DNA of 64,000 bases, taken from contig CAZBCG010000011.1 in assembly GCA_964490705.1 (NCBI GenBank), forward strand, positions 22,285 through 86,284, given 5' to 3'. Numbering within the stretch: position 1 is the first letter of the stretch; every line of letters begins with the position of its first letter. The stretch is from Fodinibius sp964490705 (GTDB taxonomy: Bacteria; Bacteroidota; Rhodothermia; Balneolales; Balneolaceae). A program made the position numbers and the translations under genes. Below the pieces are notes generated by a model, which saw only the letters and a list, made by a program, of their open reading frames with translations, was not told the origin of the DNA and ran no database searches. Shown here piece by piece: positions 33,393 through 43,045 of this stretch.

Positions 33393-34424
33393 ATGCACCA
33401 TCGATACGTTTGGATTATGATAATATTGGCTGGAATTTTGTTCGGTCACAGCCAGAATTCGGACGCTCATCCGCGTGCCGATTCATTATCTCTTCAGCAA
33501 ATTGAACGCAAAGCTTCGTCCATCAACTCAGTGACGAGTTTGCTTATTCAGCAGAATGGTAAGCTGCTTACCGAACGCTACTTCAATGGGATGGAAGCTA
33601 GCGAAACCACGAATATCAAGTCGGCCTCAAAAAGTATTATTTCGTTGCTGGTGGGGATTGCCGTTGATCAAGGTCATATCAAAAGTGTGGAGCAATCCAT
33701 CCGTCCATATTTTGAGGATTATTTTCGGGCGAATCCGGATTCTATCAAAGAACAGATTACGATCAAAGATCTGCTTACGATGCGGTCGGGGTTGGAAACG
33801 ACCAGCTTTCATAACTATGGGCGTTGGGTAGTCAGTGATAACTGGGTTCGGTTTGCGCTGGATCAACCGATGGAGGCACGTCCCGGCGGTGACATGGTAT
33901 ATAGCACCGGCACATCGCATCTGCTGTCGGTCATCCTCACAAAATCCACCGGCATGAGCACCAAAGTATTTGCCAAGCAGCACCTATTTGATCCCATGGA
34001 TATCAGGGTCGGCGGCTGGGATCGCGATCCGCAGGGATATTATATGGGCGGCAATAATATGGCACTGCGTCCCGCAGATATGCTGAAAATTGGGCAGATG
34101 GTGCTCAATGGTGGAACGTACAATGGTGACCGCATTATTTCTGAGCACTGGTTGCAGCACTCTTTACAGACCTATACCCGCAGCAATTACAATCCCTATA
34201 ACTTTGGATATATGTGGTGGAAGAAACCGGTAGCGGGCTATCAGGTTCACTTTGCCTGGGGATATGGCGGGCAGTATATTTTTATGATTCCCAATCTTAA
34301 TGCGGTTGTAGTTGTGACCGGTGCTCTGCAAAATGCCACCCAGTCCCGTTCCTACAAAGAGCCTGTTTTTACCCTGCTTGGTGAAACGGTTATCCCTTTC
34401 CTGAAAACCACATTGCAGGAGTAA
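33393..34424 (+). CDS. Serine hydrolase of the class C beta-lactamase / penicillin-binding fold
   Basis: A 343-residue protein starting at ATG 33393, which gives a signal peptide (MHHRYVWIMIILAGILFGHS); the frame is open further upstream to 33270, but that part lacks family resemblance. The nucleophile motif is SASK (Ser77, Lys80), the second motif is YST in DMVYSTGTSHLLS, and the third triad region is HFAWGYGGQ (HxG-like). TTxHNYGRWVVSDNWV and GGNNMALRPADMLKIGQMV are typical of the beta-lactamase family hydrolases, which include esterases and D-amino peptidases. Periplasmic. It lies between permease genes but has no obvious link to transport. Confidence 0.9.
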   Translation: MHHRYVWIMIILAGILFGHSQNSDAHPRADSLSLQQIERKASSINSVTSLLIQQNGKLLTERYFNGMEASETTNIKSASKSIISLLVGIAVDQGHIKSVEQSIRPYFEDYFRANPDSIKEQITIKDLLTMRSGLETTSFHNYGRWVVSDNWVRFALDQPMEARPGGDMVYSTGTSHLLSVILTKSTGMSTKVFAKQHLFDPMDIRVGGWDRDPQGYYMGGNNMALRPADMLKIGQMVLNGGTYNGDRIISEHWLQHSLQTYTRSNYNPYNFGYMWWKKPVAGYQVHFAWGYGGQYIFMIPNLNAVVVVTGALQNATQSRSYKEPVFTLLGETVIPFLKTTLQE

Positions 34425-34532
34425 GATTAAATTCTTTTAATATGGTAACAATATTGTAACATAAGGTGGTTGCAATCTTCTTGATTACTACATCATAAAG
34501 CACAAAAAATGTGCGATTTGTAAAGGGTTCTG

Positions 34533-36980
34533 ATGCTTAAAAACTATCTCAAAGTTGCCTTCCGCAGCTTAAAAAAACGTCCGAGTTTTACCGTTATAAA
34601 TATTCTTGGGTTGGCCATTGGTATTGCCTGTTGTCTGCTCATTGCCATCTATGTACTCAATGAGCTCAGCTACGACCAGTTTCACAACAAGGCCGATCGC
34701 ATTTACCGGGTGACCCAAAAAACGGTAACCTCTGCTAAAGAAGAAGTTGGTGCCTCCACGCCTTTCCCGGTTGGGCCTACACTTAAAAACGACTATCCCG
34801 GACAGATTGCCCAAACCGTTCGCTTTTTTGATATGCAGGAAGAGGTGCGTACGATCATCAACACCAAGACTGACGAGCCCTTCCGGGTGGATCATTTTTA
34901 TGTGACGGACTCCACATTTTTCGATGTGTTTAACGCCGAGTTGATTCAGGGTAACCCTGATGAAGTGCTCGACAATCCCATGTCAGCTGTAATAACCCAA
35001 GAGCAAGCCCGCCGCTTTTTTGGGGATGAAAATCCTGTTGGCAAATCGCTGACATTTAAAGGCACGGCCGATTTTACCGTCACCGGAGTAATGAAAGAGC
35101 TGCCGCCCAACTCTCACATGAAAATTGATATGCTGGTGTCGTTTAACAGCCTCAAAGAGCTATACGGCAGCGGGGAATTTATGGAGCGCTGGTTTTGGAA
35201 TCCCTGCTGGACCTACGTGCTGCTCGAAGAGGATGCGTCAGCCGCCGACCTAAAGCGTGAACTTCCTAATTTTGTGGATAAAAACTATACCAATCGCGAA
35301 GAGGGGGAAACCGTTTCGCTTGATCTACAACCGCTGACCGATATTCACTTGCACTCGAATCTGGATCAGGAGATGGAGCCCAACGGCTCAATTTTTTACG
35401 TCTATCTGTTTTCGGCCGTAGCCGTACTGATTTTGCTCATTGCCTGTATCAACTTTACCAATCTGAGTACTGCCCGTTCAACCGAGCGTGCCCGCGAAGT
35501 GGGCATGCGCAAAGTGCTGGGCGCCGATCGGCGCCAGCTGTTTTCGCAGTTTATGGGCGAATCTTTTTTGATGACATTTCTCAGCTTTGCGCTCGCACTG
35601 GGATTGGTATATGCCGCTCTGCCCTGGTTCAGCAGTTTTGTCGGCAAACAGTTAAGCTTCAGCTTTTTGGGCACCGGCTCGATGATTCTTGCATTGCTCG
35701 GCCTATTTCTATTTGTAGTGTTGCTTTCGGGCATGTATCCCGCACTTTACCTATCGGGATTTAATCCCATAACCATCATGCGCGGTGCCGATGCAAAGAA
35801 CGGCGGGGGAACGTTATTTCGAAAGGGTCTGGTGGTGTTTCAATTCACACTTTCAGTAATATTGATTATCGGTACCGTGGTGGTCTATCTGCAACTGCAG
35901 CATATGCAGAATAAAGAGCTCGGGTTTGATGAAGATCAGGTTATCGTCATGCCGATTACTCAAACGCTTATTGCGTGGGAATTTCAGCAGTTTAAAGAAA
36001 AGGCGCTTGCGAATTCCAATGTTCGTAATGTGGCGGGTAGCAGCAAACTATTGGCTTCGGATGCTCAGTTTTTCTCAAAATATTCGCCCGCTAACCAGCC
36101 CGGTGCACCGCCCACAAATATGTCGCTTGATGTTACATATGACTTTTTGGACACCTATAATATTGACCTGTTGGCCGGCCGTACTTTTTCGCGAGAGCGA
36201 TCAACCGATTCTGAGCAGGCCATTATCATTAACGAGTCGATGCTCAAGCAGATTGATGCCGACACCCCCCGCGATGCACTGGGTAAGGTTTTCCACTATA
36301 CCACAGCTGATGACGAACAGGAGTCGTATAATGTGATTGGCGTGGTTGAGGATTTCAATTATACCTCCATCAAAAAAGAGATTTCTCCGCTGGTGATTAA
36401 AGTGATTGAGGGCGTGCGTCCCACCGTTCGTAACATCGAGTTTGCCTCTGTACGCTTGTCTAAAAATGGTGTTGAAGATGGACTGGCCCATATTCAAAAA
36501 GTCTGGAAAGAGGTGAATCGAATCGATCCCTTTACGTACTTTTTTCACGACGAAGAGTTGGCAGAAATTTATGCTTCAGAGCGGAAAATGAGTAATGTGG
36601 CAGCTTTGTTTTCTATATTATGTGTGTTTGTAGCCTGTTTGGGATTGTTTGGGTTAGCCTCTTTTACCGCATCACTTCGCACCAAAGAGATCGGTATCCG
36701 CAAAGCGCTTGGGGCTACCATTCCAGGTATTGTTAGATTGCTCTCGAAAGACTATATCAAATTGGTGGTGCTGGCGAACATTATTGCGTGGCCCATCAGC
36801 TACTATCTGGTGGTACAGTGGCTGCAGGATTTTCCCTCCCGCATTGCAATGGGATGGAATCTGGTGGCCGTTTTTCTTGGTGTAGGTGTAATCAGCCTGC
36901 TGATCTGCATGGCCACCGTTAGTTATCAGTCGGTTCGTGCAGCACTGATCAATCCAGTGGATAGTATTCGTCAAGAGTAG
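34533..36980 (+). CDS. FtsX/MacB-type ABC transporter permease 3
   Basis: An 815-residue permease of the same family: start MLKNYLKVAFRSLKKRPSFT, first PCD domain with TDSTFFDVFNAELIQGNPDE, helices about 290-410 (LIACINFTNLSTARSTERAR), a second periplasmic domain, and C-terminal helices with EIGIRKALGATIPGIVRLLS. It has its own 108-bp upstream region, which contains the palindrome ACAATATTGT but no sigma-54-like sequence or TGTTCGA site. It may therefore be expressed independently of permeases 1 and 2 while using the same ATPase. Confidence 0.93.
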   Translation: MLKNYLKVAFRSLKKRPSFTVINILGLAIGIACCLLIAIYVLNELSYDQFHNKADRIYRVTQKTVTSAKEEVGASTPFPVGPTLKNDYPGQIAQTVRFFDMQEEVRTIINTKTDEPFRVDHFYVTDSTFFDVFNAELIQGNPDEVLDNPMSAVITQEQARRFFGDENPVGKSLTFKGTADFTVTGVMKELPPNSHMKIDMLVSFNSLKELYGSGEFMERWFWNPCWTYVLLEEDASAADLKRELPNFVDKNYTNREEGETVSLDLQPLTDIHLHSNLDQEMEPNGSIFYVYLFSAVAVLILLIACINFTNLSTARSTERAREVGMRKVLGADRRQLFSQFMGESFLMTFLSFALALGLVYAALPWFSSFVGKQLSFSFLGTGSMILALLGLFLFVVLLSGMYPALYLSGFNPITIMRGADAKNGGGTLFRKGLVVFQFTLSVILIIGTVVVYLQLQHMQNKELGFDEDQVIVMPITQTLIAWEFQQFKEKALANSNVRNVAGSSKLLASDAQFFSKYSPANQPGAPPTNMSLDVTYDFLDTYNIDLLAGRTFSRERSTDSEQAIIINESMLKQIDADTPRDALGKVFHYTTADDEQESYNVIGVVEDFNYTSIKKEISPLVIKVIEGVRPTVRNIEFASVRLSKNGVEDGLAHIQKVWKEVNRIDPFTYFFHDEELAEIYASERKMSNVAALFSILCVFVACLGLFGLASFTASLRTKEIGIRKALGATIPGIVRLLSKDYIKLVVLANIIAWPISYYLVVQWLQDFPSRIAMGWNLVAVFLGVGVISLLICMATVSYQSVRAALINPVDSIRQE

Positions 36981-37091
36981 GGGTTGTTTTCTTACACCCG
37001 CAGGTTTTGATCAAAAATGATGCCTGAAATAATCATCAAAAAATGGTATCTAAAATAGTTGTCGAATCCTCTTAATTAAGATACTACTGCG

Positions 37092-38942
37092 ATGAAAAAG
37101 TTGTGTTACCTGTTCCTGATTGGAATGTTCTTAGTGGGATGTGAACCCAAATCCGAACATCAGCCTTCCATTCATTATGATGTACAATTTCCCAATGCAG
37201 TTCACAATGAAGCGGATATCACATTGACGGTAACGGACTTGCTGCCCGGACCGATGACCATTTCGATGAGCCGAACATCTCCCGGACGGTATGCGCTCCA
37301 TGAATTTGCTAAAAATGTATATGACGTTACGGCTGTGGATGGCAACGGCGACACGCTCGAAATTGATCGCCCTGATCTTCATAACTGGACGGTGAGTGGG
37401 CACGATGGCACCATCAAATTTAACTATACCCTCTACGGCCGGCACGCTGATGGTACCTACACCGGCATCAATGAGGAGCATGCGCATCTGAACATGCCGG
37501 TGACGTTTGCTTGGGTATCGAGCTTGCCGAGTGCCCCGGTTACGGTGCAGTTTCATCCACCCGAAGACAGCAACTGGAAAGTGGCGACCCAGCTGGAGAA
37601 AATGGACGAGCAGTTCACATTCAGGGCACCGGATACGTATTACTTCCTGGACAGTCCCACTGAGCTCAGCAATTTTGATATGACATCCTGGGAGGCTCCG
37701 GCCGACACCACCGGGAAAACGATTCAGCTGGCCGTGCATCATAACGGAAGCGAAGACGATGTAAATCGCTATGCCGATATGGCCCAGAAAGTAGTGGCCG
37801 AGCAGGTAGCGATCTATGGTTCGCCTGCAGATTTCGATTATGGCCGATATACCTTTATTGCTGATTATCTGCCCTACGTCTATGGGGATGGCATGGAGCA
37901 TCGCAACTCCACTATTTTAACCAGCACTACGCCGCTCGAAGGCGACGGCGCAATGCAAAATATCTATACCTTGTCGCACGAGTTTTTTCACAGCTGGAAT
38001 GTAGAACGCCTGCGTCCCGAGTCGCTTGAGCCGTTCAATTTTATGGAGGCGAATGTGTCCGGCGCGCTGTGGTTTGCCGAGGGATTTACCAGCTATTACG
38101 ACGATCTGACGATACGCCGTGCAGGATTAATATCCAACGAGACCTATGCCGCGGACTGGGCCGGGACGCTCAATTATGTGCTCAACTCGGCCGGCAATCA
38201 GTATTACAGTCCCATCGAGATGAGCAAGCAGGCCCCTTTTGTAGATGCGGCTACCTCGGTGGATGAGCAAAATAAATCGAATACCTTTATTTCATATTAT
38301 TCCTGGGGTGCTGTAATAGGACTCGGGCTCGACTTAACGCTGCGCACGACCTTCGATGATATTTCCCTGGATGATTATATGCGGGCGGTTTGGCAACAGT
38401 ACGGCGTCCCCGAAGAACCTTATACCATTGATAACCTTGAACAAACCCTGGCCGAGGTCACCGACAGCACGGAATTTGCGCAAAATTTCTTTGACAACTA
38501 TATCCGCAGCGGTAATCAAGTGGATCTGAAACCATTGTTGGCCAAAGCCGGATTTGTATTGCAGCAGGCCCATCCCGAGCAGGCGGTGATCAGTTTTGGT
38601 GGATCAAAAATAGATTACCAAGATGGTACTGCCACTATTTCCAGCAACACGCAAATAGACAGCCCGTTGTATAATGCCGGCTTGGATGTCGGAGATGAAA
38701 TTCAATCCATCGATGGACAATCGATTAACAATGCGCGTGATATGCAGCGGTTGTTGGCAGCGCATCAGCCCGGTGATGAGTTGTCGGTCACATACAGTTC
38801 GCTTGGTGATTCGTATGAGACGATGATTACGCTGGCAGCCAATCCCGAGCTGGAGGTCCGGACCTTTGAGCAAGTCGGCAAGTCGGTGACGGATGAGATT
38901 GCCCGGTTTCGACAAAACTGGTTGGGCAGCAAGGCAATGTGA
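37092..38942 (+). CDS. M61-family metallopeptidase with PDZ domain, lipoprotein
   Basis: A 616-residue peptidase related to glycyl aminopeptidase. It has a lipoprotein signal with lipobox LVGC (Cys17), an N-terminal beta domain (DVQFPNAVHNEADITLTVTD), and a thermolysin-like catalytic domain with HEFFHSWNVERLRPE, the zinc Glu in GALWFAEGFTSYYDDL, and a C-terminal PDZ domain (about 505-580: SPLYNAGLDVGDEIQSIDGQ). M61 enzymes cleave N-terminal Gly or Ala from peptides; the envelope location is inferred from the lipobox. It follows permease 3 on the same strand after 111 bp. Confidence 0.94.
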   Translation: MKKLCYLFLIGMFLVGCEPKSEHQPSIHYDVQFPNAVHNEADITLTVTDLLPGPMTISMSRTSPGRYALHEFAKNVYDVTAVDGNGDTLEIDRPDLHNWTVSGHDGTIKFNYTLYGRHADGTYTGINEEHAHLNMPVTFAWVSSLPSAPVTVQFHPPEDSNWKVATQLEKMDEQFTFRAPDTYYFLDSPTELSNFDMTSWEAPADTTGKTIQLAVHHNGSEDDVNRYADMAQKVVAEQVAIYGSPADFDYGRYTFIADYLPYVYGDGMEHRNSTILTSTTPLEGDGAMQNIYTLSHEFFHSWNVERLRPESLEPFNFMEANVSGALWFAEGFTSYYDDLTIRRAGLISNETYAADWAGTLNYVLNSAGNQYYSPIEMSKQAPFVDAATSVDEQNKSNTFISYYSWGAVIGLGLDLTLRTTFDDISLDDYMRAVWQQYGVPEEPYTIDNLEQTLAEVTDSTEFAQNFFDNYIRSGNQVDLKPLLAKAGFVLQQAHPEQAVISFGGSKIDYQDGTATISSNTQIDSPLYNAGLDVGDEIQSIDGQSINNARDMQRLLAAHQPGDELSVTYSSLGDSYETMITLAANPELEVRTFEQVGKSVTDEIARFRQNWLGSKAM

Positions 38943-39017
38943 TCCAGCATAGGAGGAAAACTTGAACGATTAGCTCTTTTTGCCGATTCTTATTAGAAAG
39001 TAACTTATGATCGGAGC

Positions 39018-39881
39018 ATGCCTATTCGAAAATATCATATCGGCTGTACAGGATGGAGCCTGAAAGAGTGGGTCGGCAATTTCTTTACCGATGATGCAAA
39101 GCAGAGCGATTTTCTGAAGCAGTATGCATCGGTCTTTAATGCGGTTGAAGGCAATACCACCTTTTATAACATCCCCTCTAAAAGTACGCTTGAGAAATGG
39201 GGACGGGCTACGCCCGATGGATTCAAATTCTGTTTTAAATTCCACCGCTCCATCACCCACAAAAAGCGGTTGGAAAATGTGGAAGATGACATTCTGCGTT
39301 TTTTGGAGACGTTTGATCCTATTGCCGAACGGTTGGGGCCGTTTATGATTCAGCTGCCGCCACAGTTTTCGCCCGAGAGCTTTTCACGTTTAGAAACGAT
39401 GATAGAAATATTGCCCAGCTCATATAGATATGCCGTTGAGGTGCGCCATTCCGATTTTTACCAGGGGCGAGCCCAGCAGCGATTCAACCGCTTGTTGAGT
39501 AGTTACAATATTGATCGCATCATTTTTGATACGCGCAAGCTGCATTCCATGAAATCCGATGATCCAACGGTAAGAGAAGCGCAACAGAAAAAGCCCAATT
39601 CGCCGGTGCGATTTAATAATACGGGTTCGCGTCCCATGGTGCGTTTTGTGGGATCCAACGATCCTGTGGGTAACGAATCGTATCTCAAAGAGTGGGCCAT
39701 TGTTATTGCCGACTGGATAAAAGAAGGACTGCATCCGTACTTTTTTCCGCATTCGCCTGATAGGGTGAGTCAACCGGCCCATGCCCGTAAATTTCATCAG
39801 TTTTTATCGAGCATGATCGATATGGATCCCATGCCGGCCTGGCCCAAAGAGCGCCAAAACGAGCAGATGGACTTGTTTTAA
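39018..39881 (+). CDS. DUF72 domain-containing protein (YecE-like)
   Basis: A 287-residue protein with a TIM-barrel-type DUF72 fold: IGCTGWSLKEWVGNFF at the start, then FNAVEGNTTFYNIPS, FKFCFKFHRSITHKKRLEN, FMIQLPPQFSPES, YAVEVRHSDFY and a C-terminal part with WADWIKEG-like helices (IVIADWIKEGLHPYFFPHSP). The fold is complete in length. The function of the family is not established. It is separated from the M61 peptidase gene by 75 bp and followed by a 298-bp stretch containing a repeat element but no gene. Confidence 0.9.
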   Translation: MPIRKYHIGCTGWSLKEWVGNFFTDDAKQSDFLKQYASVFNAVEGNTTFYNIPSKSTLEKWGRATPDGFKFCFKFHRSITHKKRLENVEDDILRFLETFDPIAERLGPFMIQLPPQFSPESFSRLETMIEILPSSYRYAVEVRHSDFYQGRAQQRFNRLLSSYNIDRIIFDTRKLHSMKSDDPTVREAQQKKPNSPVRFNNTGSRPMVRFVGSNDPVGNESYLKEWAIVIADWIKEGLHPYFFPHSPDRVSQPAHARKFHQFLSSMIDMDPMPAWPKERQNEQMDLF

Positions 39882-39907
39882 GTTGTGGGAGTGGAAAGCA
39901 ACTTTTG

Positions 39908-39975
39908 AAACCCGCAGGGTTTGGCGTAATTCATTTTGAAAGCAAATAGTGTATGCTGTTAAACCCTGCGGATTT
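39908..39975. repeat. AAACCCGCAGGGTTT element, copy 1
   Basis: A 68-bp unit. The left end AAACCCGCAGGGTTT (39908-39922) and the right end AAACCCTGCGGATTT (39961-39975) are inverted complements with one mismatch, and each end is also nearly self-complementary. A second copy of almost identical length occurs at 48164. It lies in the 298-bp gap (39882-40179) between two genes that converge here; the rest of that gap shows nothing I can identify. Confidence 0.72.
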
Positions 39976-40179
39976 AGAATCTATTTTTACTGGTTGTGAG
40001 AGTTTTGGCAATTGTCGGGCGGCTGGTTTTCTCGTCCGGCGAATTTGTATTTCAAAGACTTGCCAAGTCTCTATATGTAGTTGATAAATGTTTGTAATCT
40101 ATCTTGTGACGATGTTCCGCGTCGCCGCGTACAATACTTTGGGTTGCAACAAAGAGCACTGTAGCCAAAGATATTTGTG

Positions 40180-40503
40180 TTAGTTTTTCTCCTCTTTGGG
40201 ATCAACGAGATTTTTATCATTAATGAAATAGATCTCACATTCCTCTTCTATTTTATAGGGAATGCGTCGTCCTTTGCACTGGAATAACGCCTGTTCTTTG
40301 GCTCTTTCAATAGAATCGTACCCATATCCATATCCCCAAACAGCTCGTCCATTCTTCCCTTTGGCAAATGCAAAAGCTTTATTCAGTTCTAGCTGGCTGT
40401 ATTTTTCATATGCTTTGGGATATTGTTCTTGAAAAGACATTGCGCAACCCTGTACTCCCCAGAAGATGATTCCAAAAATTGTAACTTGTATGATAGTTTT
40501 CAT
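40180..40503 (-). CDS. Small lipoprotein, hypothetical
   Basis: A 107-residue protein with signal peptide and lipobox (VQGC, Cys20). The mature part has KAFAFAKGKNGRAVWGYGYG followed by DSIERAKEQALFQCKGR and a second Cys in EECEIYFIND. A single sequence repeat of Gly/Tyr around GYGYGY and two cysteines that could form a disulfide suggest a DUF4189-like small domain, but this is a weak call. It sits alone between DUF72 and prfC. Confidence 0.7.
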   Translation of the reverse strand: MKTIIQVTIFGIIFWGVQGCAMSFQEQYPKAYEKYSQLELNKAFAFAKGKNGRAVWGYGYGYDSIERAKEQALFQCKGRRIPYKIEEECEIYFINDKNLVDPKEEKN

Positions 40504-40692
40504 GATGAGCAGATGATTTTGAAAACAAATATTATAGTTCTTAGCTGTTTTGAATGCAAAACATTTTCATATCTAAATAAGAGTAATATGTAGCATGCAT
40601 TTGATTGATCTGTGTTCTATTCCAAAAGTGAAAAATCATTCGAATTTCCTTATCTTTACAGGCTTTTGAATTCCCAACGTTGATAACTCTCC

Positions 40693-42309
40693 ATGTCCCA
40701 ACAGGATACTGTTACTAAATCTCAAAATAAGATCGAAGAAGAGGCCAAGCGGCGCAGGACCTTTGCAATTATTTCGCATCCCGATGCCGGAAAAACGACC
40801 CTCACCGAAAAGCTGCTTTTGTATGGAGGCGCAATTCACGAGGCCGGTTCCATTCGTCAGCGTAAGGCCAATCGGTATGCGGCCTCCGACTGGATGGCTA
40901 TCGAGAAAGAGCGCGGAATTTCGGTGACCTCATCTGTGCTCCGGTTTGAGAAAGACAACATCAAGTTTAACCTGTTGGATACGCCCGGCCACAAAGATTT
41001 TTCTGAGGATACACTCCGAACACTCGTTGCCGCCGATACGGCCCTGATGGTGATCGACGTTGCCAAAGGCGTTGAGGAACAGACCGAGAAGCTTTTCGAA
41101 GTTTGCAAAATGCGTGAAATTCCTATTATCACTTTTGTAAACAAGTGCGACCGTCCGGGTTTGGAGCCGTTGGAAATCATTAGCAACATCGAAAATCAGC
41201 TGGGAATTGAAGCCATTCCCGCATCGTGGCCGCTGGGGTATGGAAAGGATTTCCAGGGCATTTACGATCTGATCGGCAAGAAACTGCATCTGCAGAAAAA
41301 GGAAGAGCACGGGGCCAAGAAAGCCGAAACCGAGCTCTACGATCTGGAAGAAGGTATTGAGCAAGCACGTTTGTCGGATTTTGATAAAGAGAAGTTTCGC
41401 GAAGAAGTGCTGCTGACCGAAGATATGATGGAGATGATGGACGAAGAGGCCTTTCTGGATGGAAAGGCTACGCCCGTATTTTTCGGATCGGCGCTCAACA
41501 ACTTCGGGCTCGATGTATTTCTGGATTACTTTTCAGAGTTGGCGAATCCTCCGCAGCGTTACCATGATGAAAACGATAACCCGCGGGATCTCGATAAGGG
41601 ATTTTCGGGCTTCGTCTTTAAGATGCAGGCAAATATGAATCCCGATCACCGTGACTGTGCAGCGTTTATTCGTATTACATCGGGTAAGTTCGAGCGCGGC
41701 ATTGAAGTGACTGAAAGTAATACGGGCAAAAAGGTGAAGATGTCCACTCCTCACACGCTGATGGGGGATGAGCGAAATATCCTCGAGGAAGCCTATCCCG
41801 GGGATGTGGTTTCGCTGTTTAATCCCGGCTCGTTTCGCATCGGGACGACGATTTATAGTGAGGATCCCGTCAAATTTGATGTGATTCCGCTTTTTACGCC
41901 CGAGCACTTTATGAAAGTAGCGACCAAAGATCCCTTTAAGCGAAAACAGTTGCGTGAAGGACTCAAGCAGCTGGCCGAAGAAGGGGTGGTTCATGTATTT
42001 GAGGTGCCAGGCGGTGTGGGGAATGAACTGCTGCTGGGAACCGTCGGGGCGTTGCAGTTTGATGTAGTGGAGCATCGGATGAAAACCGAATATAATACCG
42101 AGTTGCATATGAATTCGGTGTCCTACCATGCGGCGCGCTGGCTCGGCGATGATCAGGAGGTGACTGAGAAGCTGGAAAGCAGCTATTCAACGCATGTGAC
42201 CAAAGATATGGAAGGTAATCCCATTGTGTTGTTTGACAGTGGTTATGCCCTCAATCAGGCTGAAGAGAAGGTGGGTGCCGAAAACCTCTTCAAATTCAAG
42301 CAAAGCTGA
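40693..42309 (+). CDS. prfC: Peptide chain release factor 3
   Basis: A 538-residue translational GTPase that recycles RF1/RF2 from the ribosome. G motifs: SHPDAGKTTLTEK (P loop), DTPGHKDFSE (G3) and FVNKCDRPG (G4). Switch I carries ERGISVTSSVLRFE, typical of RF3 rather than EF-G. The RF3-specific domains II and III follow (FSGFVFKMQANMNPDHRDCA; LKQLAEEGVVHVFEVPGG). Length fits the family. A TATCTTTA box at 40651-40658 may be the promoter, but no -33 box is obvious. Confidence 0.98.
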   Translation: MSQQDTVTKSQNKIEEEAKRRRTFAIISHPDAGKTTLTEKLLLYGGAIHEAGSIRQRKANRYAASDWMAIEKERGISVTSSVLRFEKDNIKFNLLDTPGHKDFSEDTLRTLVAADTALMVIDVAKGVEEQTEKLFEVCKMREIPIITFVNKCDRPGLEPLEIISNIENQLGIEAIPASWPLGYGKDFQGIYDLIGKKLHLQKKEEHGAKKAETELYDLEEGIEQARLSDFDKEKFREEVLLTEDMMEMMDEEAFLDGKATPVFFGSALNNFGLDVFLDYFSELANPPQRYHDENDNPRDLDKGFSGFVFKMQANMNPDHRDCAAFIRITSGKFERGIEVTESNTGKKVKMSTPHTLMGDERNILEEAYPGDVVSLFNPGSFRIGTTIYSEDPVKFDVIPLFTPEHFMKVATKDPFKRKQLREGLKQLAEEGVVHVFEVPGGVGNELLLGTVGALQFDVVEHRMKTEYNTELHMNSVSYHAARWLGDDQEVTEKLESSYSTHVTKDMEGNPIVLFDSGYALNQAEEKVGAENLFKFKQS

Positions 42310-42400
42310 TTTTAGTAGTGAGAAATAAGTCCTGAGCATTAAGTCATGGGCAGGATAGCGATGAATTTTACTCACTACTCATGACTCAGAAGTCAATACT
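42303..42400. repeat. Intergenic hairpin of shuffled AGTAGTGAG / AAGTCCTGAG words
   Basis: The left side (TAGTAGTGAG, AAGTCCTGAG, AAGTCATG) and the right side (CTCACTACT, CATGACTCA, GAAGTC) are complementary word by word but in a different order, so more than one fold is possible. It lies between two codirectional genes. Confidence 0.5.
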
Positions 42401-42405
42401 TTTTT

Positions 42406-42894
42406 ATGTCAGAGGTAACAACGTCCGAAATTATTGAGCAGCTGGATCTCGAAGAACATCCTGAAGGAGGGTATTTTCGTGAGACTTATCGTGCAAAAGA
42501 AGTAGTATATGGTGAGGATGAGAAAAACAGAGCAGCCGGCACGGGCATTTATTTTCTGTTGACAGAAGGTATCTGTACAAATTGGCACCGCGTGAGCTCG
42601 GATGAGCTTTGGCATTTTTATAAGGGCGAAAAACTGGTTCTTGAAGTCATTGACAGTCAAGGGAATTTTAATAGACTGTTTTTGAATGACGAACTTTCGG
42701 ATGAGGGCAAGTTTCAGCAGTTAATCCCTAAGCATTGCTGGCAGCGGGCTTACAGCACAGGAAGTTATACCTTGGTGGGATGTACGGTAAATCCCGGCTT
42801 TGAGTTCAAGGATTTCGAGATGATTGAAATAGATGAACTGACCAACAAGTTTCCCGATATCAGCGCAAAAATTAAAAGAGATCCCTTTGCTTAG
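42406..42894 (+). CDS. Cupin-fold protein of the DUF985 family
   Basis: A 162-residue single-domain protein: LDLEEHPEGGYFRETYRAK opens the DUF985 signature, followed by IYFLLTEGICTNWHRVSSDE and LWHFYKGEKLVLEVID, a His-containing cupin pocket, then LIPKHCWQRAYSTGSYTLVG and CTVNPGFEFKDFEM. The family is a double-stranded beta helix whose substrate is unknown. Complete length. It is preceded by a word-repeat hairpin and followed by another at 42988-43025. Confidence 0.92.
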   Translation: MSEVTTSEIIEQLDLEEHPEGGYFRETYRAKEVVYGEDEKNRAAGTGIYFLLTEGICTNWHRVSSDELWHFYKGEKLVLEVIDSQGNFNRLFLNDELSDEGKFQQLIPKHCWQRAYSTGSYTLVGCTVNPGFEFKDFEMIEIDELTNKFPDISAKIKRDPFA

Positions 42895-42974
42895 CAAAAT
42901 AAGCAGGCCTGATGTTTTAAGTTTTTAAAGGTGTAGGAGTGTCGGATGGCTCTGTAACTTCAGGTAAGATTCGT

Positions 42975-43040
42975 AGAAGGTTAAAAGGTAGAAAGTAGCA
43001 AGAAAAGTATCTCACTACTTTCTACTTGTATCTTTTTACT
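42975..43040. repeat. Intergenic hairpin of GTAGAAAGTAG words
   Basis: GTAGAAAGTAG (42988-42998) and CTACTTTCTAC (43015-43025) are perfectly complementary with a 16-nt loop, and more AAAAG/CTTTTT words extend the pairing. It lies between convergent genes and could terminate both. Confidence 0.72.
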
Positions 43041-43045
43041 AAGAA

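Noticed and set aside
34448..34457. ACAATATTGT palindrome before permease 3 as an operator
   Set aside because: Ten bases of AT-rich palindrome are common by chance and no second copy was seen.
40651..40658. TATCTTTA as promoter of prfC
   Set aside because: A -7-like box is present but no TTG or TTTG at the right distance upstream, so it is not listed as a feature.
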